Positions 34,001 through 43,583 of a DNA stretch of 47,233 bases are shown here, in pieces (the stretch's first letter is position 1; every line of letters starts with the position of its first letter). The position numbers and the translations under genes were made by a program. The stretch lies in assembly GCA_025451955.1 (NCBI GenBank), contig JANWJJ010000032.1, forward strand, positions 1 through 47,233, read 5' to 3'. The DNA is from Rudaea sp. (GTDB taxonomy: Bacteria; Pseudomonadota; Gammaproteobacteria; Xanthomonadales; Rhodanobacteraceae). The notes beneath the pieces are model-generated. The model was not told where the DNA came from. It did not search any database and saw only the letters and a list, made by a program, of their open reading frames with translations.

Positions 34001-35593
34001 TCAGCCCATGAAACCCAGATAATTGGCCGGGTTCGAGAAATTCGACAGATTCGGAAAGATCAAGCCGATGTCGCTCGCGCTCAATCCGAACCACTGCGCC
34101 AGGGTCGCCGCGTACTGATCCACCGACGTCGTCGGAATGATGCGGCCGATGCCGTCGCCGGAATCGTTGAGATTGGGCGACGCGTTGTAGACATTGGGTA
34201 GTTGGGTTGGATTGGTCAGGCTTGGCATAACAACGCCGTAATTCGTGTCTGCGGTGAAGCTGCAACCGTTGCCGTAGAACTTCTTGCCTTGCACTGCGCC
34301 GCCAACGACGAACTGGTGCGATCCCCAACCATGATCGGTACCGCCGTTGTTGCTGGTCATGGTGCGACCGAAATCCGAACAGGTGAACGCAGTCGCCTTG
34401 CTCGCCAGCCCCACGCTGTTCAAGGCGTTGTAGAAACCGGCCAGGGAACGCGAGAGCAGCGACAGGACGCCCGGATTGCCCGGCGCGCCGTGCGTGGCCA
34501 GCTCATCGCCGTGCGTGTCGTAGCCGCCGGTAGTGACGAAGAATATCTGCCGCGTGATACCGGTATTGCCCTGATTGGCGGCCCAGATCAATTGCGCGAC
34601 GGTTTGCAACTGGACATCGAGGTCGTAACCGGTCGACAAGGCGGCGGGAAACTGGTTGGCCGCGGTGAATGCCGGTGCGCCATTGATCGCCGTGTTGATG
34701 AGATTTGCCGTGGCGATCGAGTGATTCATGGTTCCGGCAAAGGTGCGTTCCAGCACGTTGGCCTGGGTTCCGGAGGACATGAGATTGCAGAACGCCTCGG
34801 CCGCGCCGGAATCATAGGCATTGGCCGCAGCAGCGCAAGTCAGCGGACCGCTGTTGCCTTGCAGAAGATTGATCGTCGACGCGCTATTGGCGTTCATGAT
34901 GTAGCCATTGACAACCTGCCCGCGCATGAAGGCATCCTGGCCGTTCAGCCCGGTGATCACCGGCGCATTGGAATTGTTCGCGCCCGCGACGAGGTCGGCA
35001 ATACGCCCGCCCCAGCCCGTCACTGGCTGGTTGGTCGGCGGTGAGGCTTGCCAATATGCTTCCTGGTCAGCGTGCGAATACAACTGCGGCGGTAACGCCG
35101 GATTGCCATTCTGGTATTCGGATTGTGTCACTGGCGCGACCAGCGTACCGACATTGGCGACGATTGCCGCGTTTCCGGCGTTGAACGTGGTCGTGAAATC
35201 CGCGCTGACGTTGGTCGTACCGGTAATCGGCTGCGGCGCCATCGCCGGGTTGAGCGCGTAAGTGTTGCCGTCGCCGGGACTGCCCGTGCCGCTGGCCGGT
35301 GCGTTGAGCACCGTGTTATTCATCTGGCTTTGCGTCAGCGCCAACGCGGGGCGTACGCCGTTGGTACCGTAAAAACTGTTGAACGCCGTCGTGTTGTACG
35401 GCACGACCGTATTGAAACTGTCGTTGCCACCGTAAAGGAAAACACAGATCAGTGCCTTGTAATCGGGAAAGCTGTAATTCGCACGCACGGCGGCCTGCAG
35501 CAATTGCAGGTTGCCCAGCGCGGAATACAGGCCTGCACCACCGAGTGCGGCGCAGATCGTGTCGTGGATGAACTTGCGGCGATCGGGACGCAT
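34001..35593 (-). CDS. DUF1501-domain exported protein
   Basis: This is a 530-aa protein beginning MRPDRRKFIHDTICAALGG, which looks like a twin-arginine signal (RRKFIHD). The DUF1501 body opens with ALICVFLYGGNDSFNTVVPY and includes FFVTTGGYDTHGDE and SDFGRTMTSNNGGTDHGWG, the sulfatase/phosphatase-like Asp/His pattern of the family. It is paired with DUF1800, starting 10 bp after it. The pair occurs in many bacteria and is presumed to act on an extracellular or envelope polymer, but the substrate is unknown. Confidence 0.92.
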   Translation of the reverse strand: MRPDRRKFIHDTICAALGGAGLYSALGNLQLLQAAVRANYSFPDYKALICVFLYGGNDSFNTVVPYNTTAFNSFYGTNGVRPALALTQSQMNNTVLNAPASGTGSPGDGNTYALNPAMAPQPITGTTNVSADFTTTFNAGNAAIVANVGTLVAPVTQSEYQNGNPALPPQLYSHADQEAYWQASPPTNQPVTGWGGRIADLVAGANNSNAPVITGLNGQDAFMRGQVVNGYIMNANSASTINLLQGNSGPLTCAAAANAYDSGAAEAFCNLMSSGTQANVLERTFAGTMNHSIATANLINTAINGAPAFTAANQFPAALSTGYDLDVQLQTVAQLIWAANQGNTGITRQIFFVTTGGYDTHGDELATHGAPGNPGVLSLLSRSLAGFYNALNSVGLASKATAFTCSDFGRTMTSNNGGTDHGWGSHQFVVGGAVQGKKFYGNGCSFTADTNYGVVMPSLTNPTQLPNVYNASPNLNDSGDGIGRIIPTTSVDQYAATLAQWFGLSASDIGLIFPNLSNFSNPANYLGFMG

Positions 35594-35603
35594 GAGCTTT
35601 CCC

Positions 35604-37688
35604 CTACTTCTGAATCTGATATTCGGGCGCGGACAAAATCAGGTATAGCGCGCGATAGATGCGCTGCAGACGCCAATCCTGGCTGCCGTTGGCCCAGCTT
35701 GAGTCGATGGTGTCGAGATAGGACTTCAACTGTGCGTACATGTACGGCGACATCTGACCCGACATGAAACGGGCGTTGTAGGCGGCGATCAGCCGGTCCG
35801 ACGGATCGGATAGTCCGCCCTTGCCGCTGCCGGCCAATGCCAGATCTTGCGCATGATTGATCTTGACGTCGCCGAACGGATCGAAACCCCGATCCGTTGG
35901 GATTTCATCGCAGGTGTCGGACGTGTCGAAGTTGTAGGCGTAACTCGCGTAAGTATTGTCGGAACTGGCGATGACGCTGTCGGTCTGGATCTGGAATTCC
36001 GGGCCGAGCAATCTGTCGGTCGTCATCTCACCCGGCGGCATGAAACTGGGCTTGAAGAAATTGAATACGGTCAGCGCATCCTGCGCGGCCTGTGTCACGC
36101 CGACGCTATACGTCGTTGTCTGCCCGGTCGACCACGCCGTGCTGTAGCCCGCATAGCGGTAGGGCTGGTTGGCATAGCTGGTCGGCGGCGAATAGTTGTT
36201 CGAACCTGGGGTACCGGCAGCGGCGATATTCGCACCGCAGGAATGCACGGCGTGCATCGCGCGCCAGAAGTGCGTCACCGTCAGCAGCGGCTCGCGCAGC
36301 TTTCCGAAGGTGCTCGAGTTCTGCCACTGACCGTAGCGCGCTTCTGGATCGAGCAGGATCGCCTGCACTACGGCTTGCAGTTGCGTAGCACTCGAACGAT
36401 TGGCGTTGAACACCGTGGCCACGCGCGCGACGTAGGCCGGGCTGGGATTGCTCGTCACCAGGCGCATGATCAACTGCTTGGCAATGAACGGCCCGACATT
36501 CGGATGGTTGTAGATGTTGTCCAGCGCGAACTTCAGATCGCTCGCCGCCGTGCCTCCCGGCCCGAGCAAACCACCGCTCGCCGCACTGGGGTAGCTCAAT
36601 AACTGCTTGTTCTGGATGTCGTCGGGCAGGTTCGTGCCGTTGTCGTGATAACTGGGCACCGTGCACGGCTGAGGTTGTCCGTTGCATTGAGCAATCATGA
36701 CCGCGTTGGTTTGATCGTACGCCACCATCGGCGTGAGGAAATTGACACCGTATGGCGGATTGCCGGTACCGCCCTGATCCGGCCCGCAACCCTGGAAATT
36801 GTCGTTGCCGTTCGCATCGCAATCCGACCAGTTCCAGCCGGTGAAGACATGGGCGAAATTCGTGATCGTGCTTTGCGTATAAGTCGGAATCGGATTGCCG
36901 CCGGACAGTTGCGGCGTGCCGTCGAGGTTCAGCATCACCAGACCGATGCTGAAAAGCTGGTTGATCTCGCGCGCGTAGTTTTCATCCGGATGGATATTCA
37001 TCGCGGAATTCACGCGCTGATTGCCCATCATGTTCAGATACACACCCATCGCCGGGCTGAGGGTGACATCGTCAAGCAGGGTGCGGTAGTTGCCGAACGC
37101 ATCCTTGACCAGCAGGTCGTACATCCACGCCATGCCCTGCGGATAGCCGCTGAGTGTCGCGTTCTGATCGGAGATGACGAGAATCTCGCTCAACGCAAAG
37201 GCCACGCGCTGGCGCAACTGATCGGTGTGGTTGTACGAGTTCTGCGTTGGATGCTGCGGATCCGGGCCGCCGAGCGCGCCGAGAAACCAGGCTTCCTGCC
37301 GGTTGTTCTGGCCAAGTTGTTCCTTGAGCACGTTCGCAACCCAATTCAGGTAAGCCGAATTGGTCTTGCCCGGCAGATCCGTCGTTTCGTAAGTCGGCGT
37401 TGCCGCGAACTGCTGATTGAGCCAAGCCTGATAGCCGAGCGTGCGCAGAGTGGAAATATCAGCATCAGTCGGCCCAAACGTGGTCTGCGCCAGAAACCGC
37501 GCGGCATCCGTGGCGCTGATATTCGCCGTGCCAACAGCGTTCAATCCATTGAAACCGTCGTGGAAGACCGGGTCGGGAAAGTGACTCAACGATTGCGCCG
37601 AGGCGCTCGCAGCGAACACGGCACCGGCAGACCACAGCACCGTCAACGACAACGATCGCCGCATCGACACACGCAAGAAATTTCGCAT
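35604..37688 (-). CDS. DUF1800-domain exported protein
   Basis: This is a 694-aa protein starting at ATG 37688 (MRNFLRVSMRRSLSLTVLW), preceded by GGTGGG; a longer frame runs to 37709. The signal peptide ends at about residue 31 (ASASA). DUF1800 motifs include ARFLAQTTFGPTDADI, RQEAWFLGA, MAWMYDLLVKDAFGNYR, ENYAREINQLFSIG and FIAKQLIMRLVTSNPS. The mature N-terminus contains DPVFHDGFNG, similar to the GFE-type tail of the CAP protein. It heads the two-gene DUF1800-DUF1501 operon. Confidence 0.92.
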   Translation of the reverse strand: MRNFLRVSMRRSLSLTVLWSAGAVFAASASAQSLSHFPDPVFHDGFNGLNAVGTANISATDAARFLAQTTFGPTDADISTLRTLGYQAWLNQQFAATPTYETTDLPGKTNSAYLNWVANVLKEQLGQNNRQEAWFLGALGGPDPQHPTQNSYNHTDQLRQRVAFALSEILVISDQNATLSGYPQGMAWMYDLLVKDAFGNYRTLLDDVTLSPAMGVYLNMMGNQRVNSAMNIHPDENYAREINQLFSIGLVMLNLDGTPQLSGGNPIPTYTQSTITNFAHVFTGWNWSDCDANGNDNFQGCGPDQGGTGNPPYGVNFLTPMVAYDQTNAVMIAQCNGQPQPCTVPSYHDNGTNLPDDIQNKQLLSYPSAASGGLLGPGGTAASDLKFALDNIYNHPNVGPFIAKQLIMRLVTSNPSPAYVARVATVFNANRSSATQLQAVVQAILLDPEARYGQWQNSSTFGKLREPLLTVTHFWRAMHAVHSCGANIAAAGTPGSNNYSPPTSYANQPYRYAGYSTAWSTGQTTTYSVGVTQAAQDALTVFNFFKPSFMPPGEMTTDRLLGPEFQIQTDSVIASSDNTYASYAYNFDTSDTCDEIPTDRGFDPFGDVKINHAQDLALAGSGKGGLSDPSDRLIAAYNARFMSGQMSPYMYAQLKSYLDTIDSSWANGSQDWRLQRIYRALYLILSAPEYQIQK

Positions 37689-37908
37689 GATCCCACCCCG
37701 CAGCAACAAAGGTCACGCTAACACGACGGGTTTAGGCGAATGATGACGGCGCGCACAATCGATCCGTGTCGGCAGTCGCAGTTGCGGATTATCGGCAATC
37801 CGTCACATTTCTCCGCACCGATCTCGTGGACACTGCGCCCGATGCAAATAGCGTCAGACCGGCCGGGGCCCGGTGACAAGCACGCATCCCATTTGCCTGG
37901 AGATCGAC

Positions 37909-38154
37909 ATGAAATTCACTCGAGCCAATGCCGCAACCGCCGTCGCCCTGCTCACCCGTACCGACGAGCAACACGAATCGCTGCCGGCAATGAGTGAAGA
38001 CACTTCTTCAACCGACCTGGTACGCCGCGCACGCATCATTCGCCGTCTGATAAAAATGCGTGCGATGGTTCAGGAAACTCGCAATAAATCGGCAGAGCTA
38101 CACGACGCTATCGAGCGATTCAAGGACAGAAAAGCAAAGATCGCCAACGGTTGA
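37909..38154 (+). CDS. Small charged hypothetical protein (81 aa)
   Basis: This starts at ATG 37909 (MKFTRANAATAVALL), with GGAG eight bases upstream. The frame is open to 37873, but the ribosome site favours 37909. The second half is a basic, helical region (VRRARIIRRLIKMRAMVQETRNKSAELHDAIERFKD, shown in part), likely coiled coil. There is no signal peptide or known domain. It is divergent from the DUF1800 operon across 220 bp and stops eight bases before the convergent GH20 gene. I do not recognise a family. Confidence 0.6.
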   Translation: MKFTRANAATAVALLTRTDEQHESLPAMSEDTSSTDLVRRARIIRRLIKMRAMVQETRNKSAELHDAIERFKDRKAKIANG

Positions 38155-38162
38155 ATCTACTG

Positions 38163-40517
38163 TCAGCGGCGCGCAGCCGGCAGCAACTGCACCGTGTCGA
38201 TTGCCCACATCGGACTGCGCGATGGCCGGGTGAAGTAGAAACACAGATCGTGCCTGCCGTGTTGCGGCGGTAAGGTTGCCCGCAGCGGTGCCGTGGCGTT
38301 CGATTCGGCACTACCGGCCAACGCGGCCAACGGGATCGCTGCCAGTTTTTCTCCATTGCAGGTATCCAGGCGAACGTCGAGTTCGCCACCGGCAGTCGCC
38401 GGTTTGCGGATCACAACCTTGTCGGCATCGTGCCAGAGTTGAAAGTTGTAAGGCAGCCCGGCAGCAGAAACCGCGATCCCGCCGATATCGTCGAGCTCAG
38501 CCTGCGGGTAGATCCAGCAGGGATCAAAAATGTCGACGCGATAAACGCCGTCGCTCCCACCCGCGGACGGGCCGGGCAAGCGCAAGGGCAGGCCTTGTCC
38601 GGGTTTGCAGGCCTGCAGTTCGTCGCTGTTTTTGCGCAGCAACGAATCGTCGTCGATGAGCTGCGCGCGCGTTGCGGTTAGCGCGCGATCTCCGGCAAAC
38701 GTGCGCACGCGCAAGCGCGTCGGCAAGGTCAACCGCAACGGATTTCGATAAACCGGTGACTGCGGCGTCGGATCGCTGCCATCGAGGGTGTAGTGCAATT
38801 GACCGTAGTGTGCTTGATCGGACAACGTCACCTCGATGCGCCCGTCTTCGCGCGCAACCGCGACATCTGGCGCAAACGCGCTATCGGCAAAGTCGATGCC
38901 GAGCGCGCGGTAACGATCCAGCTGTGCCGGCAGGCGCGCGAGAAAGCCATGCCAATTGCGACTTTGTTGCGGCGACCACAGCACTTCGGCGAGCGCGGCC
39001 GCGCGTGGAAATGCGGCATGCTCGATGCGCTGCGGCGTGTCCATGTATTCCGTCCACAGGTTCGCCTGCGCGCCGAGAATATGCCGCGCTTGTGCCACAT
39101 CGAGCTCGCCCGGCACCGGCTCGTAGGCGTAGACATCACCCAGCGAAACCACGTCCGGCCGACCGGGCGGTTCGTCGTGCCGCGCGCTTTGCACATGATC
39201 GAAATACATCAGTGGCGACGGCGCCATGACCACATCGTGGCCCTGGTGTGCGGCCTCGATGCCGCCCTTGGTGCCCTGCCACGACATCACCGTCGCGCGC
39301 GGCGGCAGGCCACCTTGCAGGATTTCGTCCCAACCGATCAGGCGGCGCCCATGCGCATCCAGGAACTTCTCGATGCGCGCGACAAACCAGCTTTGCAGCG
39401 CGTCTTCATTCTTGATTCCCAATTCACGCATGCGTTGCTGCACGCGTGGCGACGCTTGCCATTGATCTTTTGCCGCCTCATCGCCACCGATGTGGATGTA
39501 CTGACCGGGAAACAGATCCATGACTTCGGTCAGCACGTTTTCCAGAAAGGTAAAAGTGGAATCGTCCACATTGTATAAATAGGTATGCACGCCCCAGTCG
39601 TGCGAAACCGGCGGACGTTTGCCGGTGACGCCGAATTGCGGATACGCCGCGATCGCCGCCTGCGCATGTCCGGGCATTTCGATTTCCGGCACGACCGTGA
39701 TGTAGCGCTGCGCGGCATAGCGCACGATGTCGCGAATCTGATCCTGCGTATAGAAACCGCCGTAACGCGGCGGCGTGCCGTGCACTGACGCGGGAATTCG
39801 CCAGGCGCCGATGTTCGTCAGTTCAGGATACTGCTTGATTTCTATCCGCCAACCCTGATCGTCGGTCAGATGCCAATGCAAGACATCGAGTTTGTGCAAC
39901 GCCATCGCATCGAGCAACTGCTTGATGAATTCCGGCGATTGAAAATGACGCGCGGAATCCAGCATCAATCCGCGCCAGGCGAAACGCGGATGATCTTCGA
40001 TATGCACGCAAGGCACGTCGAATGTGGTCTTGCGCGCCACGTCCCGGGTCAGCAATTGCCACAAGGTGATGCTGCCGTTGAACAGACCGTGCGGTGTGCG
40101 CGCAGCAAGCACGATCCGCCGCGATGAAACCGTCAATTCGTAACCTTCATCGCCAGTGTCGCCGCGAACCAGCAGGCGCGGATCGAGAGCGAAGACGATG
40201 CCGTCGGCGCCGTCGCCAGCGCCGAACGGATGCAGGTCCAGATGCAGGCCGCGCGTGCGCGCAAGCAGATCGGCAAAATAGCGCGCGACGCCAACGGCGG
40301 CGACGTTGCCCGATCGTACGTTCAATGCCGCACCCTGACGCAGGGTGAAATGACCCGGCGACGATTCGATGCTGGCAGGAAGCGGAATCAGCGATGCTGC
40401 GGAATGGGTGTGCTGCGGCGGCAGTGTTTGGCAGGCCGTCAACGCAAGCACGAGTGCCATCGTTGCCAGTCGCGCGGTGACGCCATGCCAATTGTATAAA
40501 AAGCCAGAAATGGACAT
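38163..40517 (-). CDS. GH20 beta-N-acetylhexosaminidase lipoprotein
   Basis: This is a 784-aa protein. The signal sequence ends in ALVLALTAC, with Cys29 as a lipobox cysteine, so it is probably anchored in the outer membrane or periplasm. The GH20b domain (to ~170) precedes the catalytic barrel with DVLHWHLTDDQGWRIEIKQY (211-230), PEIEMPGHAQA and the catalytic pair D346-E347 in HIGGDEAAKDQW. The C-terminal part has a chitobiase-like domain and extra beta modules. It removes terminal GlcNAc or GalNAc from oligosaccharides by substrate-assisted catalysis. It lies 105 bp downstream of the TonB-dependent receptor gene, past a terminator. The start codon is uncertain. Confidence 0.94.
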   Translation of the reverse strand: MSISGFLYNWHGVTARLATMALVLALTACQTLPPQHTHSAASLIPLPASIESSPGHFTLRQGAALNVRSGNVAAVGVARYFADLLARTRGLHLDLHPFGAGDGADGIVFALDPRLLVRGDTGDEGYELTVSSRRIVLAARTPHGLFNGSITLWQLLTRDVARKTTFDVPCVHIEDHPRFAWRGLMLDSARHFQSPEFIKQLLDAMALHKLDVLHWHLTDDQGWRIEIKQYPELTNIGAWRIPASVHGTPPRYGGFYTQDQIRDIVRYAAQRYITVVPEIEMPGHAQAAIAAYPQFGVTGKRPPVSHDWGVHTYLYNVDDSTFTFLENVLTEVMDLFPGQYIHIGGDEAAKDQWQASPRVQQRMRELGIKNEDALQSWFVARIEKFLDAHGRRLIGWDEILQGGLPPRATVMSWQGTKGGIEAAHQGHDVVMAPSPLMYFDHVQSARHDEPPGRPDVVSLGDVYAYEPVPGELDVAQARHILGAQANLWTEYMDTPQRIEHAAFPRAAALAEVLWSPQQSRNWHGFLARLPAQLDRYRALGIDFADSAFAPDVAVAREDGRIEVTLSDQAHYGQLHYTLDGSDPTPQSPVYRNPLRLTLPTRLRVRTFAGDRALTATRAQLIDDDSLLRKNSDELQACKPGQGLPLRLPGPSAGGSDGVYRVDIFDPCWIYPQAELDDIGGIAVSAAGLPYNFQLWHDADKVVIRKPATAGGELDVRLDTCNGEKLAAIPLAALAGSAESNATAPLRATLPPQHGRHDLCFYFTRPSRSPMWAIDTVQLLPAARR

Positions 40518-40562
40518 CGCGGTTCGTCGATCTTGCGCGGCAGGCGGGATAGCAAGTGTCTC

Positions 40563-40592
40563 AAAAAAAGCGGGCCGGGATCGCCGGCCCGC
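40563..40592 (-). terminator. Rho-independent terminator of the TonB-dependent receptor gene
   Basis: On the - strand, a nine-pair stem GCGGGCCGG / CCGGCCCGC with a five-base loop is followed by seven T. It lies just after the receptor stop at 40623, which separates the receptor transcript from the GH20 gene. Confidence 0.92.
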
Positions 40593-40622
40593 AAGCGGTT
40601 GGAGAACCGTGAGACTCGAACC

Positions 40623-43421
40623 TCAGAACTTGAAGTGCAATGTTGCCATGTACTCGCGTCCTGATTTGTAGCGGGCGATCGGCTCGAACTTGCTGCCGAG
40701 GTAACCCAGATAGGTGGAATCGAGCAGATTCAGCGCATCGAAGCTCGCCGACAGATGATCGGTGAAACGCCAGGCAACATTGGCGTCGAGTTCCTTGTAA
40801 CCACCCACCGTTTCCGCCGGCGCGCCAGCCACGTAACCGCCCGCCAGATAACTGCTGCGATAACCGTACGAGATGCTGCTCGACCAGGCGCCCTTGTCGT
40901 AGTACGGCGTCAGGTTGTAGCTGTTCTTCGAGTTGTACGGCAACGCGCCGCCGCTCTTGGTAGTAGCGTCGGAATACGTGTAGTTGGCGCGGATGCCGAA
41001 ACCGGTGTCGCCGATCGGCTGCTGATAGTTGATCGTGAGACCTTTCGCCGTCGCCTTGCCGCCGTTTTCCGGACGCGTAATGCTGTAGTCGCAGAAGCCC
41101 TTGTTGTCGCAATTGCCGCCGGTCAAGCCCGCATACACCGTCGGATTGAGCACGATCAGCGAGTTGTACAAGCGTTCCGTACCCACGCCCTGGACGATGT
41201 AGTTGAGCACATCCTTGTAGAACACCGAACCGGCCAGCACCGATTCCGGCGCGAAGTACCATTCCAGCGACGCGTTGAAGTTGTTGGACTTGTACGGCGA
41301 TAGGTTGGGATTGCCGCCGCCGCCAGTCAGCACCGAATCGTTGGTGAAGACGTACGGTGTTTCCTGGTTGTACGGCGCCCAGGCGATGACCTGGGAAGCC
41401 GCGCCGCGCAAGACGACATCCGGAGCAAGGTTATAGGCGATGTTGAACGACGGCAGCACGTTGTTGTGCGAATTCGTATTCGTCCCATACACGCTCTGGG
41501 TGATATTGGTGTTATTGATGGTGTACGCCGATTCGTCGGTCGAGGTATGCACGAAACGCAGACCGAAGTTGCCACGCAGATCTTCGTTGCCGAAATTCAC
41601 CTGCGCGTACGCCGCATCGCTGTGCTGCGAGACTTCGAATTCGTTCTGGTACAGATACGGCAGATACAGGTATTTCTGATCGAACAGATTCGGACTGGCC
41701 AGCACCCAGTTGATGACGGTCTGTCCGTTCATTGGCTGCACATGGGCCGTCGCGCCCGGCCAGAAGCCCATACTCGACAAACCGGACAAGTCGGTCAGAC
41801 CGCCCGCACCAACATTGGCGAGACTGCCACCCTGCACGCCGCCGCTCCAGACGTCGTAGGCATTCTGGCTTTCGGTGTGCTTGGTGAAGCGCACGCCGAG
41901 CAGCAACTGGTTGAAGAATCCGCCGAGATCCTTGCTGAAATCGAACTGGGTGTAGTTGTCCTTGGCCGCATAGGGAATGTTGGCGTAATTGCCGTTGAAG
42001 TAATAACCCGACCAGTTCGCCGGATTCTGCGCGGCGGCGGGATTGTCGAAATTCATCCCGTGATTGATGTCCCAGGTATAACCGCCGAAATACACCGGCT
42101 CGATGAAGGCCTGGGTCAGATCATCGTGCGAGGTGCTCACGCCGGTCTGCGCGCTCAGCTTCCAGCCTTCGCCCTTGTACACGCCCTTCCAGTCGGCGCC
42201 CTTGGTCTTGATCAGCGCGGTGCGCGCGTTGTTGTCGAAGACCACCGCGCCAATACCTGGACAGCTGGGCGTAGTGGAGGGATCGCAATTATGCCCGCCA
42301 CTGATCACGCCACCGGGACCCGGAGTGAAGCTGGTGACGCCGGCCAAGGTGCCGGCAGTGCCACCGATCCAGTGCCAGAACGGATACATCGACTGGTTGT
42401 AGTTGTCGAGGTTGTCGCGCATGTAGAGCAGGCTGAGCGACGTCTCGAAATTGTCGGTCGGCTTCCACTGGATATTGCTCAATACGCTGTCGCGTTTTTC
42501 GGTCTGCTGGAAATTGGCGATATTGATTTCGTCCGGCACCTGATCGCTGGCTTTGAGCGCGCCAGACGCCACCTGCGCGGCGATCGTCGGATTGACCGCG
42601 GCGTAATCGGAAACCGGGTGATAACCGAAGATTTCCTCGCCCTGACGATCGGTGACCTGCTCGTAATGCTGCGCGGAGACATCGATGCCAAAGGTGTGAT
42701 CGTCGCTCTTCCAGCTATAGAAAACCGAGGCGTTGGGTTTGCCCTTGGACACCATGTTGTTGTAGTTGTAACCGACCGAACCACTGACGACGCCGCTGGG
42801 GACATCCAATGGCTGCACCGTGTGCATCAGGATCGTGCCGCCGAGGCTGCCTTCGGGCAGACGCGCTTCCGGCGTCTTGTAGATTTCCAGCGAGCCGAGC
42901 ACTTCCGGCGCCAGCAGGGAGAAATTGAAGCCGCGGTTCGGCGAATCGCCGTATTGCCAGATCGCCTGCGCCACCGGATGGCCGTCGAGGTAACTCAGGT
43001 TCAGGCTAGGATCGGTGCCGTCGATGCTTACGCGCTGGGTCGCGCCGAGCGCACGGTCGATGGTGACGCCGGGAATCTGCGCCAGTGCTTCGGCGACGTT
43101 GGTCGCCGGAAACTTGCCGATGTCCTCGGCCGTGATCGCATCGATGATGGCATCGGCATCGCGTTTTTTCTCCAGCGATTTCTTCAGGCTCTCGCGGATG
43201 CCGGTGACCACGATCTCGCTGAGTTGCTGGGTGTTGTCGGCCGTGCCAGCGCTCTGGCTCTGGCTATCGTTTTGCGCCAGTGCCAACTGCGTGGCCGGCA
43301 GTGACCCGGCATCGGATGGCTGAGACGCCGCCGGTGCCGCACTGTCCTGGGCATTTGCGGTGAATGCGACGCACAGGCAGGCAAGGATACTCGCGGTCAG
43401 GATTTTCTTGCGGTAGTTCAT
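40623..43421 (-). CDS. TonB-dependent receptor (carbohydrate type)
   Basis: This is a 932-aa protein with a signal peptide of ~24 residues (FTANAQ). The TonB box lies in LSEIVVTG at about 68-75, then the plug domain with IGKFPATNVAEALAQIPGVTIDR and the RVSIDGTDPS region. The rest is a 22-strand barrel ending YMATLHFKF, with a terminal Phe for BAM assembly. The plug resembles the carbohydrate-uptake TonB receptors of Xanthomonadales and Caulobacter (IDAITAEDIGKFP). A GGAGGGGAG ribosome site is present. It lies between glk and GH20. The substrate is likely an oligosaccharide taken across the outer membrane (inferred from the neighbours). Confidence 0.94.
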   Translation of the reverse strand: MNYRKKILTASILACLCVAFTANAQDSAAPAASQPSDAGSLPATQLALAQNDSQSQSAGTADNTQQLSEIVVTGIRESLKKSLEKKRDADAIIDAITAEDIGKFPATNVAEALAQIPGVTIDRALGATQRVSIDGTDPSLNLSYLDGHPVAQAIWQYGDSPNRGFNFSLLAPEVLGSLEIYKTPEARLPEGSLGGTILMHTVQPLDVPSGVVSGSVGYNYNNMVSKGKPNASVFYSWKSDDHTFGIDVSAQHYEQVTDRQGEEIFGYHPVSDYAAVNPTIAAQVASGALKASDQVPDEINIANFQQTEKRDSVLSNIQWKPTDNFETSLSLLYMRDNLDNYNQSMYPFWHWIGGTAGTLAGVTSFTPGPGGVISGGHNCDPSTTPSCPGIGAVVFDNNARTALIKTKGADWKGVYKGEGWKLSAQTGVSTSHDDLTQAFIEPVYFGGYTWDINHGMNFDNPAAAQNPANWSGYYFNGNYANIPYAAKDNYTQFDFSKDLGGFFNQLLLGVRFTKHTESQNAYDVWSGGVQGGSLANVGAGGLTDLSGLSSMGFWPGATAHVQPMNGQTVINWVLASPNLFDQKYLYLPYLYQNEFEVSQHSDAAYAQVNFGNEDLRGNFGLRFVHTSTDESAYTINNTNITQSVYGTNTNSHNNVLPSFNIAYNLAPDVVLRGAASQVIAWAPYNQETPYVFTNDSVLTGGGGNPNLSPYKSNNFNASLEWYFAPESVLAGSVFYKDVLNYIVQGVGTERLYNSLIVLNPTVYAGLTGGNCDNKGFCDYSITRPENGGKATAKGLTINYQQPIGDTGFGIRANYTYSDATTKSGGALPYNSKNSYNLTPYYDKGAWSSSISYGYRSSYLAGGYVAGAPAETVGGYKELDANVAWRFTDHLSASFDALNLLDSTYLGYLGSKFEPIARYKSGREYMATLHFKF

Positions 43422-43583
43422 GGCTCTCCCCTCCGGGACTTGGGTGTGTGGTGGCTACGGAAACGTCTGTCGTTGTTGCCGCCGCCGGATTTTTGGATTG
43501 CTGCGTTCGCCTAAATCATCTTTTTCCACTTATTTATTTTTGTACTTTCTCATTGTCCTTAATTCTTCAATTCTGCTGGCGTA

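Noticed and set aside
36645-37721. 358-codon + strand frame opposite the DUF1800 gene
   Set aside because: No ribosome site, no motif, and full overlap with a DUF1800 protein that has many conserved motifs.
41466-43304. 612-codon open frame opposite the TonB-dependent receptor
   Set aside because: Composition (long runs of Val, Arg, Gly, Ile without domains) and exact overlap with a well-supported receptor make it a shadow frame.
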